Source of the DNA: Pseudomonas sp. Irchel s3b2
Lineage (GTDB): Bacteria; Pseudomonadota; Gammaproteobacteria; Pseudomonadales; Pseudomonadaceae
Length of the DNA: 64,000 bases
Assembly: GCF_900187445.1 (NCBI RefSeq)
Contig: NZ_FYEB01000008.1
Location: 124,001-188,000 of the forward strand
Direction: 5' to 3'
The notes beneath the pieces are model-generated. The model was not told where the DNA came from. It worked only from the letters and a program-made list of their open reading frames with translations, and made no database searches. Each line of letters starts with the position of its first letter. The first letter of the stretch is position 1. Below are positions 17,488 through 26,669 of the stretch, piece after piece. The position numbers and the translations under genes were made by a program.

Positions 17488-19992
17488 ATGACCCGTTCCC
17501 CGTTCCGCCGTCTTGTGTTTGGCACCTTGCGCCGACTGCTGTACCTCTGGGTTCGCTCGGAGACGATCAATCAGTCGTCGTTCACCCTTAACCTCGACCG
17601 CAGCCGACCGGTGTTCTACGTCCTGCAAAATCCTTCATTGACCGACCTCGCCGTGGTCGATACCGAATGCAGCAAGGCCGGCCTGCCCCGCCCGGTGTTG
17701 CCGGTATCGGTGGGTGCGTTGGTGGAGCCCGCCGCGTTCTTTTACCTGACGCCAGAGCCCGACTGGCTCGGCCGTCAGGACAAGCGCGGTGCGCCACCGA
17801 CCCTGACCCGTCTGGTCAACGCCCTGAGCCAGAACGCCGCCGAAGACGCGCAGATCATTCCGGTCAGCGTGTTCTGGGGCCAGTCGCCGGACAGCGAATC
17901 GAGCCCTTGGAAACTGCTGTTCGCCGACAGCTGGGCGGTCACCGGGCGTTTGCGCCGGCTGCTGAGCATCATTGTGCTGGGGCGCAAGACCCGGGTGCAG
18001 TTCTCGGCACCGATTCATCTGCGTGAACTGATCGAACACAACAAAGGCCACGAGCGCACTGTACGCATGGCCCAGCGAATTCTGCGGGTGCACTTTCGCA
18101 ACCTGAAAGCCGCGGTGATCGGCCCGGACATTTCCCACCGCCGCAACCTGGTCAAAGGCCTGCTCAATCAGCCCTCGGTCAAACAGGCGATCCTCGACGA
18201 AGCCGAGCGCGAGAACATCTCGCCGGAAAAAGCCAAGGCCCAAGCCTTGCGCTATGGCAACGAGATCGCCTCGGACTACACCTACACCGCGATCCGCTTT
18301 CTGGAAGTGGTGCTGAGCTGGTTCTGGAACAAGATCTACGACGGGATCAAGGTCAACCACATCGAAGGTGTGCAGAAAGTCGCCCAGGGTCACGAAGTGA
18401 TCTACGTGCCGTGCCACCGCAGCCACATCGACTATTTGCTGCTCTCTTATCTGCTGTTCCGCAACGGCCTGACCCCGCCGCACATCGCCGCCGGGATCAA
18501 CCTCAACATGCCGGTGATCGGTAGCTTGCTGCGTCGCGGCGGCGCGTTTTTCATGCGCCGCACCTTCAAGGGCAACCCGCTCTACACCTCGGTGTTCAAC
18601 GAATACCTGCACACCCTGTTCACCAAAGGCTTCCCGGTCGAATACTTCGTCGAGGGCGGCCGTTCGCGCACCGGGCGCATGTTGCAACCGAAAACCGGGA
18701 TGCTCGCGATCACCCTGCGCAGCTTCCTGCGTTCGTCACGCATGCCGATCGTCTTCGTGCCGGTGTACATCGGCTATGAGCGCGTGCTGGAAGGACGCAC
18801 CTACCTCGGCGAATTGCGTGGCGCGAGCAAGAAGAAAGAATCGATCTTCGACATTTTCAAAGTCATCGGCGCGCTCAAACAGCGCTTCGGTCAGGTTGCG
18901 GTCAACTTCGGTGAGCCGATCAAACTGGCGGAATTCCTCGACAGCGAACAGCCAGACTGGCGCCAACAGGAACTCGGTCCGCAGTTCAAACCGGCCTGGC
19001 TCAACGAAACCACCAACCGCCTCGGCGAGAAAGTCGCACAGCATTTGAATGAAGCGGCGGCGATCAACCCGGTGAATCTGGTGGCCCTGGCGTTGCTGTC
19101 CACCAGCCGTCTGGCCCTGGACGATCGCGCCATGGCGCGGGTGCTCGATTTGTACCTGGCGCTGTTGCGCAAAGTCCCCTACTCGCCTCATACCACCCTG
19201 CCGGAAGGTGACGGCCGGGCGCTGATCGAGCACGTGAAGGACATGGACCTGCTGTCCGAACAAAGCGATGCGCTGGGCAAGATTCTGTACCTGGACGAAC
19301 AAAACGCCGTCCTGATGACCTACTACCGCAACAACGTGCTGCACATCTTCGCGTTGCCGTCGTTGCTGGCGAGTTTCTTCCAGAGCACCTCGCGCATGAG
19401 CCGCGAGCAAATCCTGCGCTACACCCGCGCGCTGTACCCGTACTTGCAATCGGAGCTGTTCATTCGCTGGTCGCTGGAGGAACTGGATGGCGTGATCGAT
19501 CAATGGCTCGAAGCCTTCGTCGAGCAAGGCCTGCTGCGTTTCGAGAAAAACGTTTACCTGCGCCCCGCGCCGAGCTCACGGCATTTCGTGCTGCTGACGC
19601 TGCTGTCGAAAAGCATCGCCCAGACCTTGCAGCGCTTCTACATGACCGTTTCCTTGCTGCTCAACAGCGGCCAGAACAGCATCAGCGCCGAAGAACTCGA
19701 AGACCTGTGCACGGTCATGGCCCAGCGCCTGTCGATCCTCCACGGCCTGAACGCCCCGGAGTTCTTCGACAAGAGCCTGTTCCGTCACTTCATCCAGACA
19801 ATGCTGGACCTCGACGTGCTGCGCCGCGACGAAGCCGGCAAGTTGAGCTATCACGAATTGTTAGGCGAACTGGCCGAAGGCGCCGCCAAACGGGTATTGC
19901 CGGCGGAGATTCGCTTGTCGATCCGTCAGGTGGCGCTGCATCGCAGTGAAGATGCGGCGGACCAAGTCGCGGCTCCAGCGCAGAGCGTCTAA
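17488..19992 (+). CDS. plsB: Glycerol-3-phosphate 1-O-acyltransferase
   Basis: This 834-residue inner-membrane enzyme acylates glycerol-3-phosphate with acyl-CoA or acyl-ACP, the first step of phospholipid synthesis. The catalytic HX4D motif is HRSHIDYLLLSYLL. The other family blocks follow: GGAFFMRRTFKGNPLY, FVEGGRSRTGRM and IVFVPVYIGYERV. The start is ATG 17488 (MTRSPFRRLVFGTLRRLLY). The upstream ATG at 17455 lacks a ribosome-binding site. Confidence 0.97.
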   Translation: MTRSPFRRLVFGTLRRLLYLWVRSETINQSSFTLNLDRSRPVFYVLQNPSLTDLAVVDTECSKAGLPRPVLPVSVGALVEPAAFFYLTPEPDWLGRQDKRGAPPTLTRLVNALSQNAAEDAQIIPVSVFWGQSPDSESSPWKLLFADSWAVTGRLRRLLSIIVLGRKTRVQFSAPIHLRELIEHNKGHERTVRMAQRILRVHFRNLKAAVIGPDISHRRNLVKGLLNQPSVKQAILDEAERENISPEKAKAQALRYGNEIASDYTYTAIRFLEVVLSWFWNKIYDGIKVNHIEGVQKVAQGHEVIYVPCHRSHIDYLLLSYLLFRNGLTPPHIAAGINLNMPVIGSLLRRGGAFFMRRTFKGNPLYTSVFNEYLHTLFTKGFPVEYFVEGGRSRTGRMLQPKTGMLAITLRSFLRSSRMPIVFVPVYIGYERVLEGRTYLGELRGASKKKESIFDIFKVIGALKQRFGQVAVNFGEPIKLAEFLDSEQPDWRQQELGPQFKPAWLNETTNRLGEKVAQHLNEAAAINPVNLVALALLSTSRLALDDRAMARVLDLYLALLRKVPYSPHTTLPEGDGRALIEHVKDMDLLSEQSDALGKILYLDEQNAVLMTYYRNNVLHIFALPSLLASFFQSTSRMSREQILRYTRALYPYLQSELFIRWSLEELDGVIDQWLEAFVEQGLLRFEKNVYLRPAPSSRHFVLLTLLSKSIAQTLQRFYMTVSLLLNSGQNSISAEELEDLCTVMAQRLSILHGLNAPEFFDKSLFRHFIQTMLDLDVLRRDEAGKLSYHELLGELAEGAAKRVLPAEIRLSIRQVALHRSEDAADQVAAPAQSV

Positions 19993-20043
19993 ATTCCTAC
20001 AGGCGCCAGGCTTCTTCTGGCGCCTTCGATACGGAGATCTTCG

Positions 20044-20442
20044 ATGATAAAAATCTCTCTCGTCCTGCTGACTGCCCTGCTCGGTGCCTGCCAGTCGACA
20101 CCACCGACCGCCAACGCCAGCCTCGACGGTGAAGTGTTCTACCTGCAACGCATTGCTCTGCCACCGAACGCGATCTTAAGCGTCAGCTTGCAAGATGTGT
20201 CCCTGGCCGACGCTCCGGCGGTAGTGCTCGACGAGCAGAAAGGCCCGGTCAAAGGCCAAGTGCCGTTGCCATTCCATTTGAGCTACGATCCGGCGCAGGT
20301 CAAACCCGGCCATCGCTACTCGGTCAGCGCCCGCATCGAAGTCAATGGCGAGCTGATGTTCATCACCACTGAAAACCACCCCGTGCAACTGGACGGCAAA
20401 GACCCGCAGCCACTGAAAATCCGCGTCGACGCAGCCCGCTAA
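20044..20442 (+). CDS. YbaY-type lipoprotein
   Basis: This 132-residue lipoprotein has a lipobox LLGAC with acylated Cys16. The mature part is a single YbaY/'type III secretion lipoprotein chaperone'-like beta domain, with VFYLQRIALPPNAILSVSLQDVSLADAP and FHLSYDPAQVKPGHRYSVSARIE. Such proteins are periplasmic and of unknown function. It lies 51 bp after plsB and just before the next exported protein, so it may share a transcript with both. An ACGGAGA ribosome-binding site precedes the ATG. Confidence 0.87.
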   Translation: MIKISLVLLTALLGACQSTPPTANASLDGEVFYLQRIALPPNAILSVSLQDVSLADAPAVVLDEQKGPVKGQVPLPFHLSYDPAQVKPGHRYSVSARIEVNGELMFITTENHPVQLDGKDPQPLKIRVDAAR

Positions 20443-20469
20443 CTCTCTTTTATGAACAAGGAAGCCGCC

Positions 20470-21159
20470 ATGCTCCGCCCTACCCTTCGCTTCGCCGGCC
20501 TGTGCGCAGGCTTGATGATCTGCGCCAACGCCCTGGCTCTGTCGCTCAATGACCTGTCGCAACAAGACGCCACCGGCGGTCTCAAGGACGCCCTGACACA
20601 AGGCGCGCAACTGGCCGTCAAACAACTCGGCACACCCGGCGGCTTCAGCAACAACCCGGAGGTGAAGATCGAGCTGCCAGGCAAGCTGGGTAAGGTCGCC
20701 AAGAAAATGAAACAGTTCGGCATGGGCGATCAGGTCGATCAACTGGAGACCAGCATGAACAAAGCGGCTGAAACGGCCGTGACGCAGGCTCAGCCGATTC
20801 TGGTGGATGCGGTGAAGAAGATGACCGTGGAAGATGCCAAGGGGATTCTCGGCGGCGGCAAGGACTCGGCGACTCAGTATCTGAGCAAAACCAGCCGCGA
20901 GCAGATCCGCACCAAGTTCCTGCCGATCGTCAAACAAGCCACCGACCAGGTGGGTTTGGCCCAGCAGTACAACTCGTTCGCCGGGCAAGCGGCGACTCTG
21001 GGTGTGCTGGATGCGAAAAACGCCAACATCGAAAGCTACGTGACCGAGCAGGCGTTGAACGGTTTGTTCGAGATGATCGGCAAGCAGGAAGAAACCATCC
21101 GCCAGAACCCTGCAGCGGCGGCGACCAGTTTGGCGAAGAAGGTGTTTGGTACGTTGTAA
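20470..21159 (+). CDS. DUF4197 periplasmic protein
   Basis: This 229-residue protein has a Sec signal peptide (MLRPTLRFAGLCAGLMICANALA) cleaved near residue 23. The rest is helical and matches the DUF4197 pattern: GGLKDALTQGAQLAVKQLG, VDAVKKMTVEDAKGILGGGKDSATQYL, and NALNGLFEMIGKQEETIRQNPA-like ends. Its function is unknown. The start is ATG 20470 with an AAGGAAG ribosome-binding site. The ATG at 20452 would give an odd charged extension ahead of the signal peptide. A strong terminator follows. Confidence 0.87.
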   Translation: MLRPTLRFAGLCAGLMICANALALSLNDLSQQDATGGLKDALTQGAQLAVKQLGTPGGFSNNPEVKIELPGKLGKVAKKMKQFGMGDQVDQLETSMNKAAETAVTQAQPILVDAVKKMTVEDAKGILGGGKDSATQYLSKTSREQIRTKFLPIVKQATDQVGLAQQYNSFAGQAATLGVLDAKNANIESYVTEQALNGLFEMIGKQEETIRQNPAAAATSLAKKVFGTL

Positions 21160-21182
21160 TTTTCCAAGTGCAACTCATCACG

Positions 21183-21220
21183 AAAAGCCCGCTGACCTTT
21201 AAAGGTTCAGCGGGCTTTTT
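21183..21220 (+). terminator. Terminator after the DUF4197 gene
   Basis: AAAAGCCCGCTGACC and GGTTCAGCGGGCTTTTT form a long GC-rich stem ending in T residues. The flanking A and T runs make it usable from both strands, so it may also end the convergent DUF6124-type gene. Confidence 0.85.
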
Positions 21221-21228
21221 CTTTTGCG

Positions 21229-21618
21229 CTACTGTTGCGGATCCAGATTATCCAGCACGCGATTCACTGACAACTCCGCTAGTGAAATCATCTGTTGAAT
21301 CCCCAGCACCAAGTTGCACGTGGGGCCGGTCAGGTCGAAGGCTAACTCACTTGCCATGACATTGGCCGTGGCAAGGGTTTCACAGGCATGAGCCAGGAGA
21401 GTTTCGGAATCGACGTTTGGACCGATGACGAAAATCGTACTGGGACGACGATCGGCTTTGGCCTTTTTTTCGGCCGCAGGGGCGAGGTAGTGATCGAGCG
21501 CGCGGATCGCCGCGTCGTGGAGTTTCCTGGAATTGAGGAAAGCGTAGGGGGAAACGGGATCAGTTTCTGTTTCTATTTCTGGTTCTGCTTCGGGGGGATT
21601 TGGACTGTCTTTGATCAT
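21229..21618 (-). CDS. DUF6124/DUF3077-type Pseudomonas protein
   Basis: This 129-residue protein begins MIKDSPNPPEAEPEIETETD and has a disordered acidic N-terminus followed by a helical domain (LLAHACETLATANVMASELAF, LVLGIQQMISLAELSVNRVLD). It is one of the multi-copy DUF6124/DUF3077-like small proteins of Pseudomonas. Their function is unknown. The start is fixed by AGGAGCTACACA just before ATG 21618. It has an unusually long, hairpin-rich leader. Confidence 0.82.
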   Translation of the reverse strand: MIKDSPNPPEAEPEIETETDPVSPYAFLNSRKLHDAAIRALDHYLAPAAEKKAKADRRPSTIFVIGPNVDSETLLAHACETLATANVMASELAFDLTGPTCNLVLGIQQMISLAELSVNRVLDNLDPQQ

Positions 21619-21890
21619 TGTGTAGCTCCTGAAGTAATGGAGCTGCCACCGATCGCTGCGAAACGAATTCAAGGTGGCAGCTGTACGCAGGTTCGCAGAC
21701 CGGGACTTCAGGAACCCGGCATACCCGAAGGTATCCCGCGCACAGCCGCCATAACACAGGCATAAAAAGCGCCCGCTTTTCGGATGGTGGACGCTGTGCG
21801 TCTGAAGTTTAACCGGGCTGCGAAACCCGGTCGCTGCTTTTTGCAGCGACGGTCCAAGGCTAGAGGTCGCGCTTCCGACAGACAACCTGA
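21619..21890 (-). promoter_or_regulatory. Structured leader of the DUF6124-type gene
   Basis: The ~270 bases upstream contain several stem-loops. AGCTGCCACC (21641-21650) pairs with GGTGGCAGCT (21673-21682). ATACC-CGAA-GGTAT (21721-21734) is a 5-bp stem with a 4-nt loop. ACCGGGCTGCGAAACCCGGT is at ~21811 and CGCTGCTTTTTGCAGCG at ~21832. A 67-codon minus-strand frame (21560-21763) overlaps the leader and the true start in another phase, so it may be an upstream ORF or chance. The leader could act in RNA regulation or mobility of this gene family. Confidence 0.55.
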
Positions 21891-21989
21891 AAAACTTGTC
21901 GGATGTTTCCTTTATCTTTGATCGTTTATAAACAATGCCTGGAGCGATGAGTGATCAGGTGCATCCGCAAGAAACTGGTCGGCTGTCAG

Positions 21990-22397
21990 GCCGCCTTCGC
22001 GAGCAGGCTCGCTCCCACAGCGGAGCGGTGTACACCCGCCCCTCACCACTCAACAGGCCGAGCGTTAGCTCGCCTGCAGCTTTTGATCTTGACGCACCGC
22101 CCCCTCGAGAGGCCGAGCGGAGGTTCTGCGCAGTGGGCAACCCGGCATGGATGCCGGGTTAGCCGCGCACGGCCATGGATGGCCGATCGCGGCGGGCCCA
22201 CGGAGCAGGACCGGAGCGAGGGCATGCCGAGCCTAAGCGAGGCACCGAACGACAGGGGCAAGAGCCCTTGGTTACTTGGGGCTTTTCCAAGTGACTCGCC
22301 GTAAGGGCGAAACCGCCAGCCGCCGTAACCCAAGAAACGGATATGTACCCCACCAACCAAGAACATGGTCGGCCCGAAGGCCGCCAAGATCAAAAGA
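21990..22397. repeat. REP unit plus long dispersed Pseudomonas element
   Basis: A single REP unit (GCCTTCGCGAGCAGGCTCGC, 21991-22018) is followed by about 340 bases with no credible gene. The segment carries hairpins: AACCCGGCATGGATGCCGGGTT (around 22139-22160), CGGCCATGGATGGCCG, and GGTTACTTGGGGCTTTTCCAAGT with GTAAGGGCGAAACCGC. The end is AAGAAACGGATATGTACCCC, then CATGGTCGGCCCGAAGGCCG. I recognise this layout as a sequence repeated at many intergenic sites in fluorescent pseudomonads. Short plus-strand ORFs across it (for example 21951-22304) are probably spurious. It sits at the end of the mexK-type gene. Confidence 0.65.
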
Positions 22398-25300
22398 TCA
22401 CTGCGGCTCTTGCTTGACCCTGAACCAAGCCGCATACAACGCCGGCAAAAATAGCAACGTCAACGCCGTCGCCACAATCAGCCCGCCCATGATCGCCACC
22501 GCCATCGGCCCGAAAAACACACTGCGTGACAATGGAATCATCGCCAACACCGCCGCCAACGCCGTCAGCACAATCGGTCGGAACCGACGCACCGTCGCCT
22601 CGATAATCGCCTGCCAAGGCTTAAGCCCGGCAGCGATATCCTGCTCAATCTGATCCACCAGAATCACCGAGTTACGCATGATCATCCCGGACAAGGCGAT
22701 GGTCCCGAGCATTGCCACAAAACCGAACGGTTGGCGGAACACCATCAGAAACAGCGTCACACCAATCAGCCCCAGCGGAGCTGTCAGAAACACCATCACC
22801 GTGCGTGAGAAACTGCGCAGTTGCAGCATCAGCAACGTCAGCACCACCACGATGAACAGCGGCACGCCAGCCTTCACCGAGTTCTGCCCGCGGGCCGAGT
22901 CTTCCACCGTACCGCCGACGTCCAGCAGATAGCCGTCTGGCAGCTCGGAGCGAATCGGATCGAGGGTCGGCATGATTTGCTGCACCAGCGTCGCCGGTTG
23001 TTCCTTGCCGTAGATGTCGGCACGAACCGTCACGTTGGGCAGGCGGTTACGGTGCCAGATGATGCCTTCTTCAAAGCCGTATTCCAGCGTTGCAATCTGC
23101 GACAGCGCCACACTGCGACCGTTGTCAGTCGGCACGGCCAGGCTTGGCAGCAACCCCAGCTCGGTGCGCTCATGCACCGTGCCGCGCAGCAGGATCTCGA
23201 TCAACTCGTTGTCTTCGCGGTACTGGCTGACGCTGGCACCGGTCAGCGAGCTTCGCAGGAAACCCGAGAGGTTCGCCGTGCTCACACCCAGCGCGCGCGC
23301 GCGGTCCTGATCGACGTTCAGGTAAACGACTTTGCTCGGCTCTTCCCAGTCCAGGTGCACGTTGACCACGTGTGGGTTCTCGCGAACCTTGGCCGCGACT
23401 TTACGGGCCAATGCGCGGACTTCCTCGATGTGCTCACCGGTCACCCGGAACTGCACCGGGTAACCAACCGGCGGGCCGTTCTCCAGCCTCGTGACACGTG
23501 AACGCAGGGCCGGGAATTGTTCGTTGAGGGTTTCGATCAGCCAGGTGCGCAGGGTTTCGCGATCTTCGATGGTTTTGGCCAGGACGACAAACTGGGCGAA
23601 GCTCGCTGCCGGAAGTTGCTGATCCAGCGGCAGGTAGAAACGCGGCGAACCGGTGCCGACGTAAGCCACGTAGTTGTCGATCCCGGCGTGATCCTTGAGC
23701 AGGCCTTCGAGGCGTTTAACCTCCTCGGCGGTGTTACTCAAAGACGCCCCTTCGGCCAGTTTCAGATCGACCATCAACTCCAGCCGCCCCGAAGCCGGGA
23801 AGAATTGCTGCGGCACGAAACGGAACAGCACCACTGACGCGACGAACATCACGATCGTCAGAATGATCACCGTTTTGCGCCGGCGCACGCACCATTCAAC
23901 CAGCCGTCTTACCCGCTGATAGAACGGCGTGCCATAGGGGTCGGGTTGGCCGTCGCCGGTACCATGTTTGGCTGCGTGAATTTTCGCCAGGTCCGGCAGG
24001 AGTTTTTCCCCCAGATAAGGCACAAAGACCACGGCGGCAACCCACGACGCCACCAACGCGATGGTTACCACCTGGAAGATCGAACGGGTGTATTCACCCG
24101 TGCCCGATTGCGCGGTGGCAATCGGCAGGAAGCCGGCAGCGGTGATCAACGTGCCGGTGAGCATCGGGAACGCGGTGCTGGTCCAGGCATAGCTGGCGGC
24201 TTTGACCCGGTCGAAGCCCTGCTCCATTTTGATCGCCATCATTTCCACGGCGATGATCGCGTCGTCCACCAGCAACCCCAACGCCAATACCAGCGCGCCG
24301 AGGGAAATCTTGTGCAAGCCGATGCCAAGGTAGTACATGCAGGCAAACGTCATCGCCAACACCAGCGGAATCGCCAGCGCCACCACCATGCCGGTGCGCA
24401 CACCGAGGGAGAAGAAGCTCACCAGCAATACAATCGCCAGAGCCTCCACCAGCACCTGAACAAACTCACCGACACCGGTTTTCACCGCGGCGGGTTGATC
24501 AGACACCTTGCGCAACTGCATGCCGGCCGGAAGGTTCTTCTGGATCCGGGCGAATTCGACTTCCAGCGCTTTGCCCAGAATCAGAATGTCGCCACCCCCC
24601 TTCATGGCCACGGCCAGACCGATGGCGTCTTCAGCCATGAAGCGCATGCGCGGCGCCGGTGGATCGTTGAAGCCACGACGAACGTTCGCCACATCGCCGA
24701 TGCGGAACGTGCGATCACCGACACGGATCGGGAAGTTCTTGATCTCGTCGACCGTCTGAAAATTCCCCGAAACCCGTAGCTGTAAACGCTCACTGGTGGT
24801 TTCGAAGAAACCTGCGGTGGACATCGCATTCTGCTCTTCAAGCGCCTGCTGCACCGTCGCCAACGGCAACCCGAGGGTGGCCAGTTTGACGTTGGAAAGC
24901 TCGATCCAGATCTTCTCGTCCTGCAGCCCGAGCAGGTCGACCTTGCCCACATCCTTGACCCGTTGCAGCTGAATCTGGACACGGTCGGCGTAGTCCTTGA
25001 GCACCGCGTAATCAAAACCTTCGCCGGTCAGGGCGTAGATGTTGCCGAAGGTGGTGCCAAACTCATCGTTGAAGAATGGCCCCTGGATGCCCGGTGGCAG
25101 GGTGTGGCGAATGTCGCTGATCTTCTTGCGGACTTGATACCAGAGCTCCGGGATTTCTACCGAATGCATCGAATCCCGAGCGATGAACGTCACCTGAGAC
25201 TCGCCCGGGCGAGAGAACGAAGCGATCCGATCGTACTCGCCGGTCTCCATCAGTTTCTTTTCAATACGTTCGGTGACCTGGCGCGACACTTCCTCGGCCG

Positions 25301-25469
25301 TGGCCCCCGGCCAGTTGGTGCGAATCACCATGGCCTTGAAGGTGAACGGCGGGTCTTCGCTTTGGCCGAGTTTGGTGTAGGACAACGCGCCGACGACGGC
25401 CAGCAAGAGCATCAGGAACAGTACGATCTGGCGGTTACGCAGCGCCCATTCGGAAAGATTGAAACCCAT
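22398..25469 (-). CDS. mexK: RND multidrug efflux permease (MexK-like)
   Basis: This 1023-residue inner-membrane HAE1-type RND pump has 12 predicted membrane segments with two large periplasmic loops. It begins MGFNLSEWALRNRQIVLFLML and contains the central VVALAIPLVLAMTFACMYYLGIGLHKISLGALVLALGLLVDDAIIAVEMM region with the proton-relay aspartates. Length, the adaptor gene directly upstream, absence of an outer-membrane gene, a divergent TetR gene and adjacency to rsmJ all fit P. aeruginosa MexJK-MexL. MexJK recruits OprM or OpmH, so a separate channel is expected. Substrates here are inferred, not shown. Confidence 0.85.
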   Translation of the reverse strand: MGFNLSEWALRNRQIVLFLMLLLAVVGALSYTKLGQSEDPPFTFKAMVIRTNWPGATAEEVSRQVTERIEKKLMETGEYDRIASFSRPGESQVTFIARDSMHSVEIPELWYQVRKKISDIRHTLPPGIQGPFFNDEFGTTFGNIYALTGEGFDYAVLKDYADRVQIQLQRVKDVGKVDLLGLQDEKIWIELSNVKLATLGLPLATVQQALEEQNAMSTAGFFETTSERLQLRVSGNFQTVDEIKNFPIRVGDRTFRIGDVANVRRGFNDPPAPRMRFMAEDAIGLAVAMKGGGDILILGKALEVEFARIQKNLPAGMQLRKVSDQPAAVKTGVGEFVQVLVEALAIVLLVSFFSLGVRTGMVVALAIPLVLAMTFACMYYLGIGLHKISLGALVLALGLLVDDAIIAVEMMAIKMEQGFDRVKAASYAWTSTAFPMLTGTLITAAGFLPIATAQSGTGEYTRSIFQVVTIALVASWVAAVVFVPYLGEKLLPDLAKIHAAKHGTGDGQPDPYGTPFYQRVRRLVEWCVRRRKTVIILTIVMFVASVVLFRFVPQQFFPASGRLELMVDLKLAEGASLSNTAEEVKRLEGLLKDHAGIDNYVAYVGTGSPRFYLPLDQQLPAASFAQFVVLAKTIEDRETLRTWLIETLNEQFPALRSRVTRLENGPPVGYPVQFRVTGEHIEEVRALARKVAAKVRENPHVVNVHLDWEEPSKVVYLNVDQDRARALGVSTANLSGFLRSSLTGASVSQYREDNELIEILLRGTVHERTELGLLPSLAVPTDNGRSVALSQIATLEYGFEEGIIWHRNRLPNVTVRADIYGKEQPATLVQQIMPTLDPIRSELPDGYLLDVGGTVEDSARGQNSVKAGVPLFIVVVLTLLMLQLRSFSRTVMVFLTAPLGLIGVTLFLMVFRQPFGFVAMLGTIALSGMIMRNSVILVDQIEQDIAAGLKPWQAIIEATVRRFRPIVLTALAAVLAMIPLSRSVFFGPMAVAIMGGLIVATALTLLFLPALYAAWFRVKQEPQ

Positions 25470-25475
25470 CGGGGA

Positions 25476-26576
25476 TTACTCCTTGTGCGCCAGATTGACC
25501 ACGCGGTTGGAGCGATCCACCGGGCGCACTTGCTGCCCGTCGTGAAGCACATGAACACCCGCCGCCACCACCCAGTCGCTGGCGTTCAAGCCTTCTAGCA
25601 CCGGCACGGTTTTCTCACCGAATGCACCGACCCGCACCGGGGCTTTTTTCAAGGTGTTGTTGGCGCCGACCACCCACACATAAGTGGCACCGTTTTCCGC
25701 GGTGACCGCCGACAGCGGCACCGACAACGCCACTACTTCGGCGGTCTGGATGAACACCCTGGCGCTCTGGCCGAGTTCGGCGGGAACCTTGCCAGCGGTA
25801 AAAGCGATGCGGGCAGCGAAGGTGCGGGATTTCGGGTCGGCCGCGGGTGACAACTCACGGATGCGTCCGGGAAAACGTTGATCGGGTTGGGTCCAGAGTT
25901 CTACCGAGACCGGCTGGCCGACCTTGAAGCGCCCAAAGCTCTGCTCCGGCAGGCTGATCAACACTTCGCGCTCGCCATCAGTGGCGAGGGTAAACACGGT
26001 TTGCCCGGCCGCGACCACTTGCCCGACTTCAACCGCACGTTTGGCCACTACGCCATCCTGGGGCGCGCGCAGCACCGCGTAACTGGCCTGGTTGGTCGAG
26101 ACGTTGAATTCGGCTTTGATTTGCTTGAGGCGTGCTTCACCGGAGCGGTAGAGGTTTTCTGCATTGTCGTACTGCGAACGGCTGACCATCTGCCGCTCCA
26201 TCAGGGTCTTGTAGCGATCACGCTCGGCGCGCACCAGGCTCAGGTTGGCTTCGGCGGCCGCGACTTGGGCACGGGTGGCTTCCAGTTGCAGGCGCACGTC
26301 CTGAGGATCGAGTTCCGCCAGAGGCTGGTCAGCCTTGACCCGCTGACCTTCCTCGACCAGTCGTCGGCTGACTTTGCCGCCAATGCGGAAGGCCAGATCG
26401 GGCTCATAGCGGGCGCGAACTTCACCGGGATAACTTTCCATGGCCTGAGCCGAAGGCTCTGGCTGTACGACCATGGCCGGGCGAACGGTGACTTGAGGCG
26501 CCTCTTCATGGCCACACGCAGACAATAAAAAAGCCAGACTGACCGGCAATGCGAGGGACAAGGCATAGCGGAACAT
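25476..26576 (-). CDS. mexJ: RND periplasmic adaptor lipoprotein (MexJ-like)
   Basis: This 366-residue membrane-fusion protein has a lipobox LLSAC with Cys21. A lipoyl/hairpin core follows (VRARYEPDLAFRIGGKVSRRLVEEGQRVKADQPLAELDP), then a coiled-coil around 85-140 (RAQVAAAEANLSLVRAERDRYKTLMERQ) and a beta-barrel/membrane-proximal part. It bridges the RND pump and an outer-membrane channel. The gene lies 6 bp before mexK in one operon. Confidence 0.88.
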   Translation of the reverse strand: MFRYALSLALPVSLAFLLSACGHEEAPQVTVRPAMVVQPEPSAQAMESYPGEVRARYEPDLAFRIGGKVSRRLVEEGQRVKADQPLAELDPQDVRLQLEATRAQVAAAEANLSLVRAERDRYKTLMERQMVSRSQYDNAENLYRSGEARLKQIKAEFNVSTNQASYAVLRAPQDGVVAKRAVEVGQVVAAGQTVFTLATDGEREVLISLPEQSFGRFKVGQPVSVELWTQPDQRFPGRIRELSPAADPKSRTFAARIAFTAGKVPAELGQSARVFIQTAEVVALSVPLSAVTAENGATYVWVVGANNTLKKAPVRVGAFGEKTVPVLEGLNASDWVVAAGVHVLHDGQQVRPVDRSNRVVNLAHKE

Positions 26577-26613
26577 GGTGAAGGACCTTTCGCTAATGAT
26601 GCTTGGAATATTT

Positions 26614-26627
26614 ATACTGACCGGTAT
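26614..26627. promoter_or_regulatory. Candidate TetR operator in the mexJ-mexL spacer
   Basis: ATACTGACCGGTAT is a near-perfect inverted repeat (ATACTG / CGGTAT, one mismatch) in the 93-bp divergent promoter region. A second related stretch, ACCAGTCCAGTAT, lies ~20 bp on. TetR-type repressors of RND pumps commonly bind such sites between the divergent genes, which suggests autoregulation. Confidence 0.6.
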
Positions 26628-26669
26628 GTTATTAATAGCAAACTCACCAGTCCAGTATTAAAGCGAAGA

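Noticed and set aside
21951..22304. Plus-strand frames across the dispersed element
   Set aside because: They follow the repeat structure, are Arg/Pro/Ser-rich, and no ribosome-binding site is present. Such frames are known annotation artefacts in Pseudomonas repeats.
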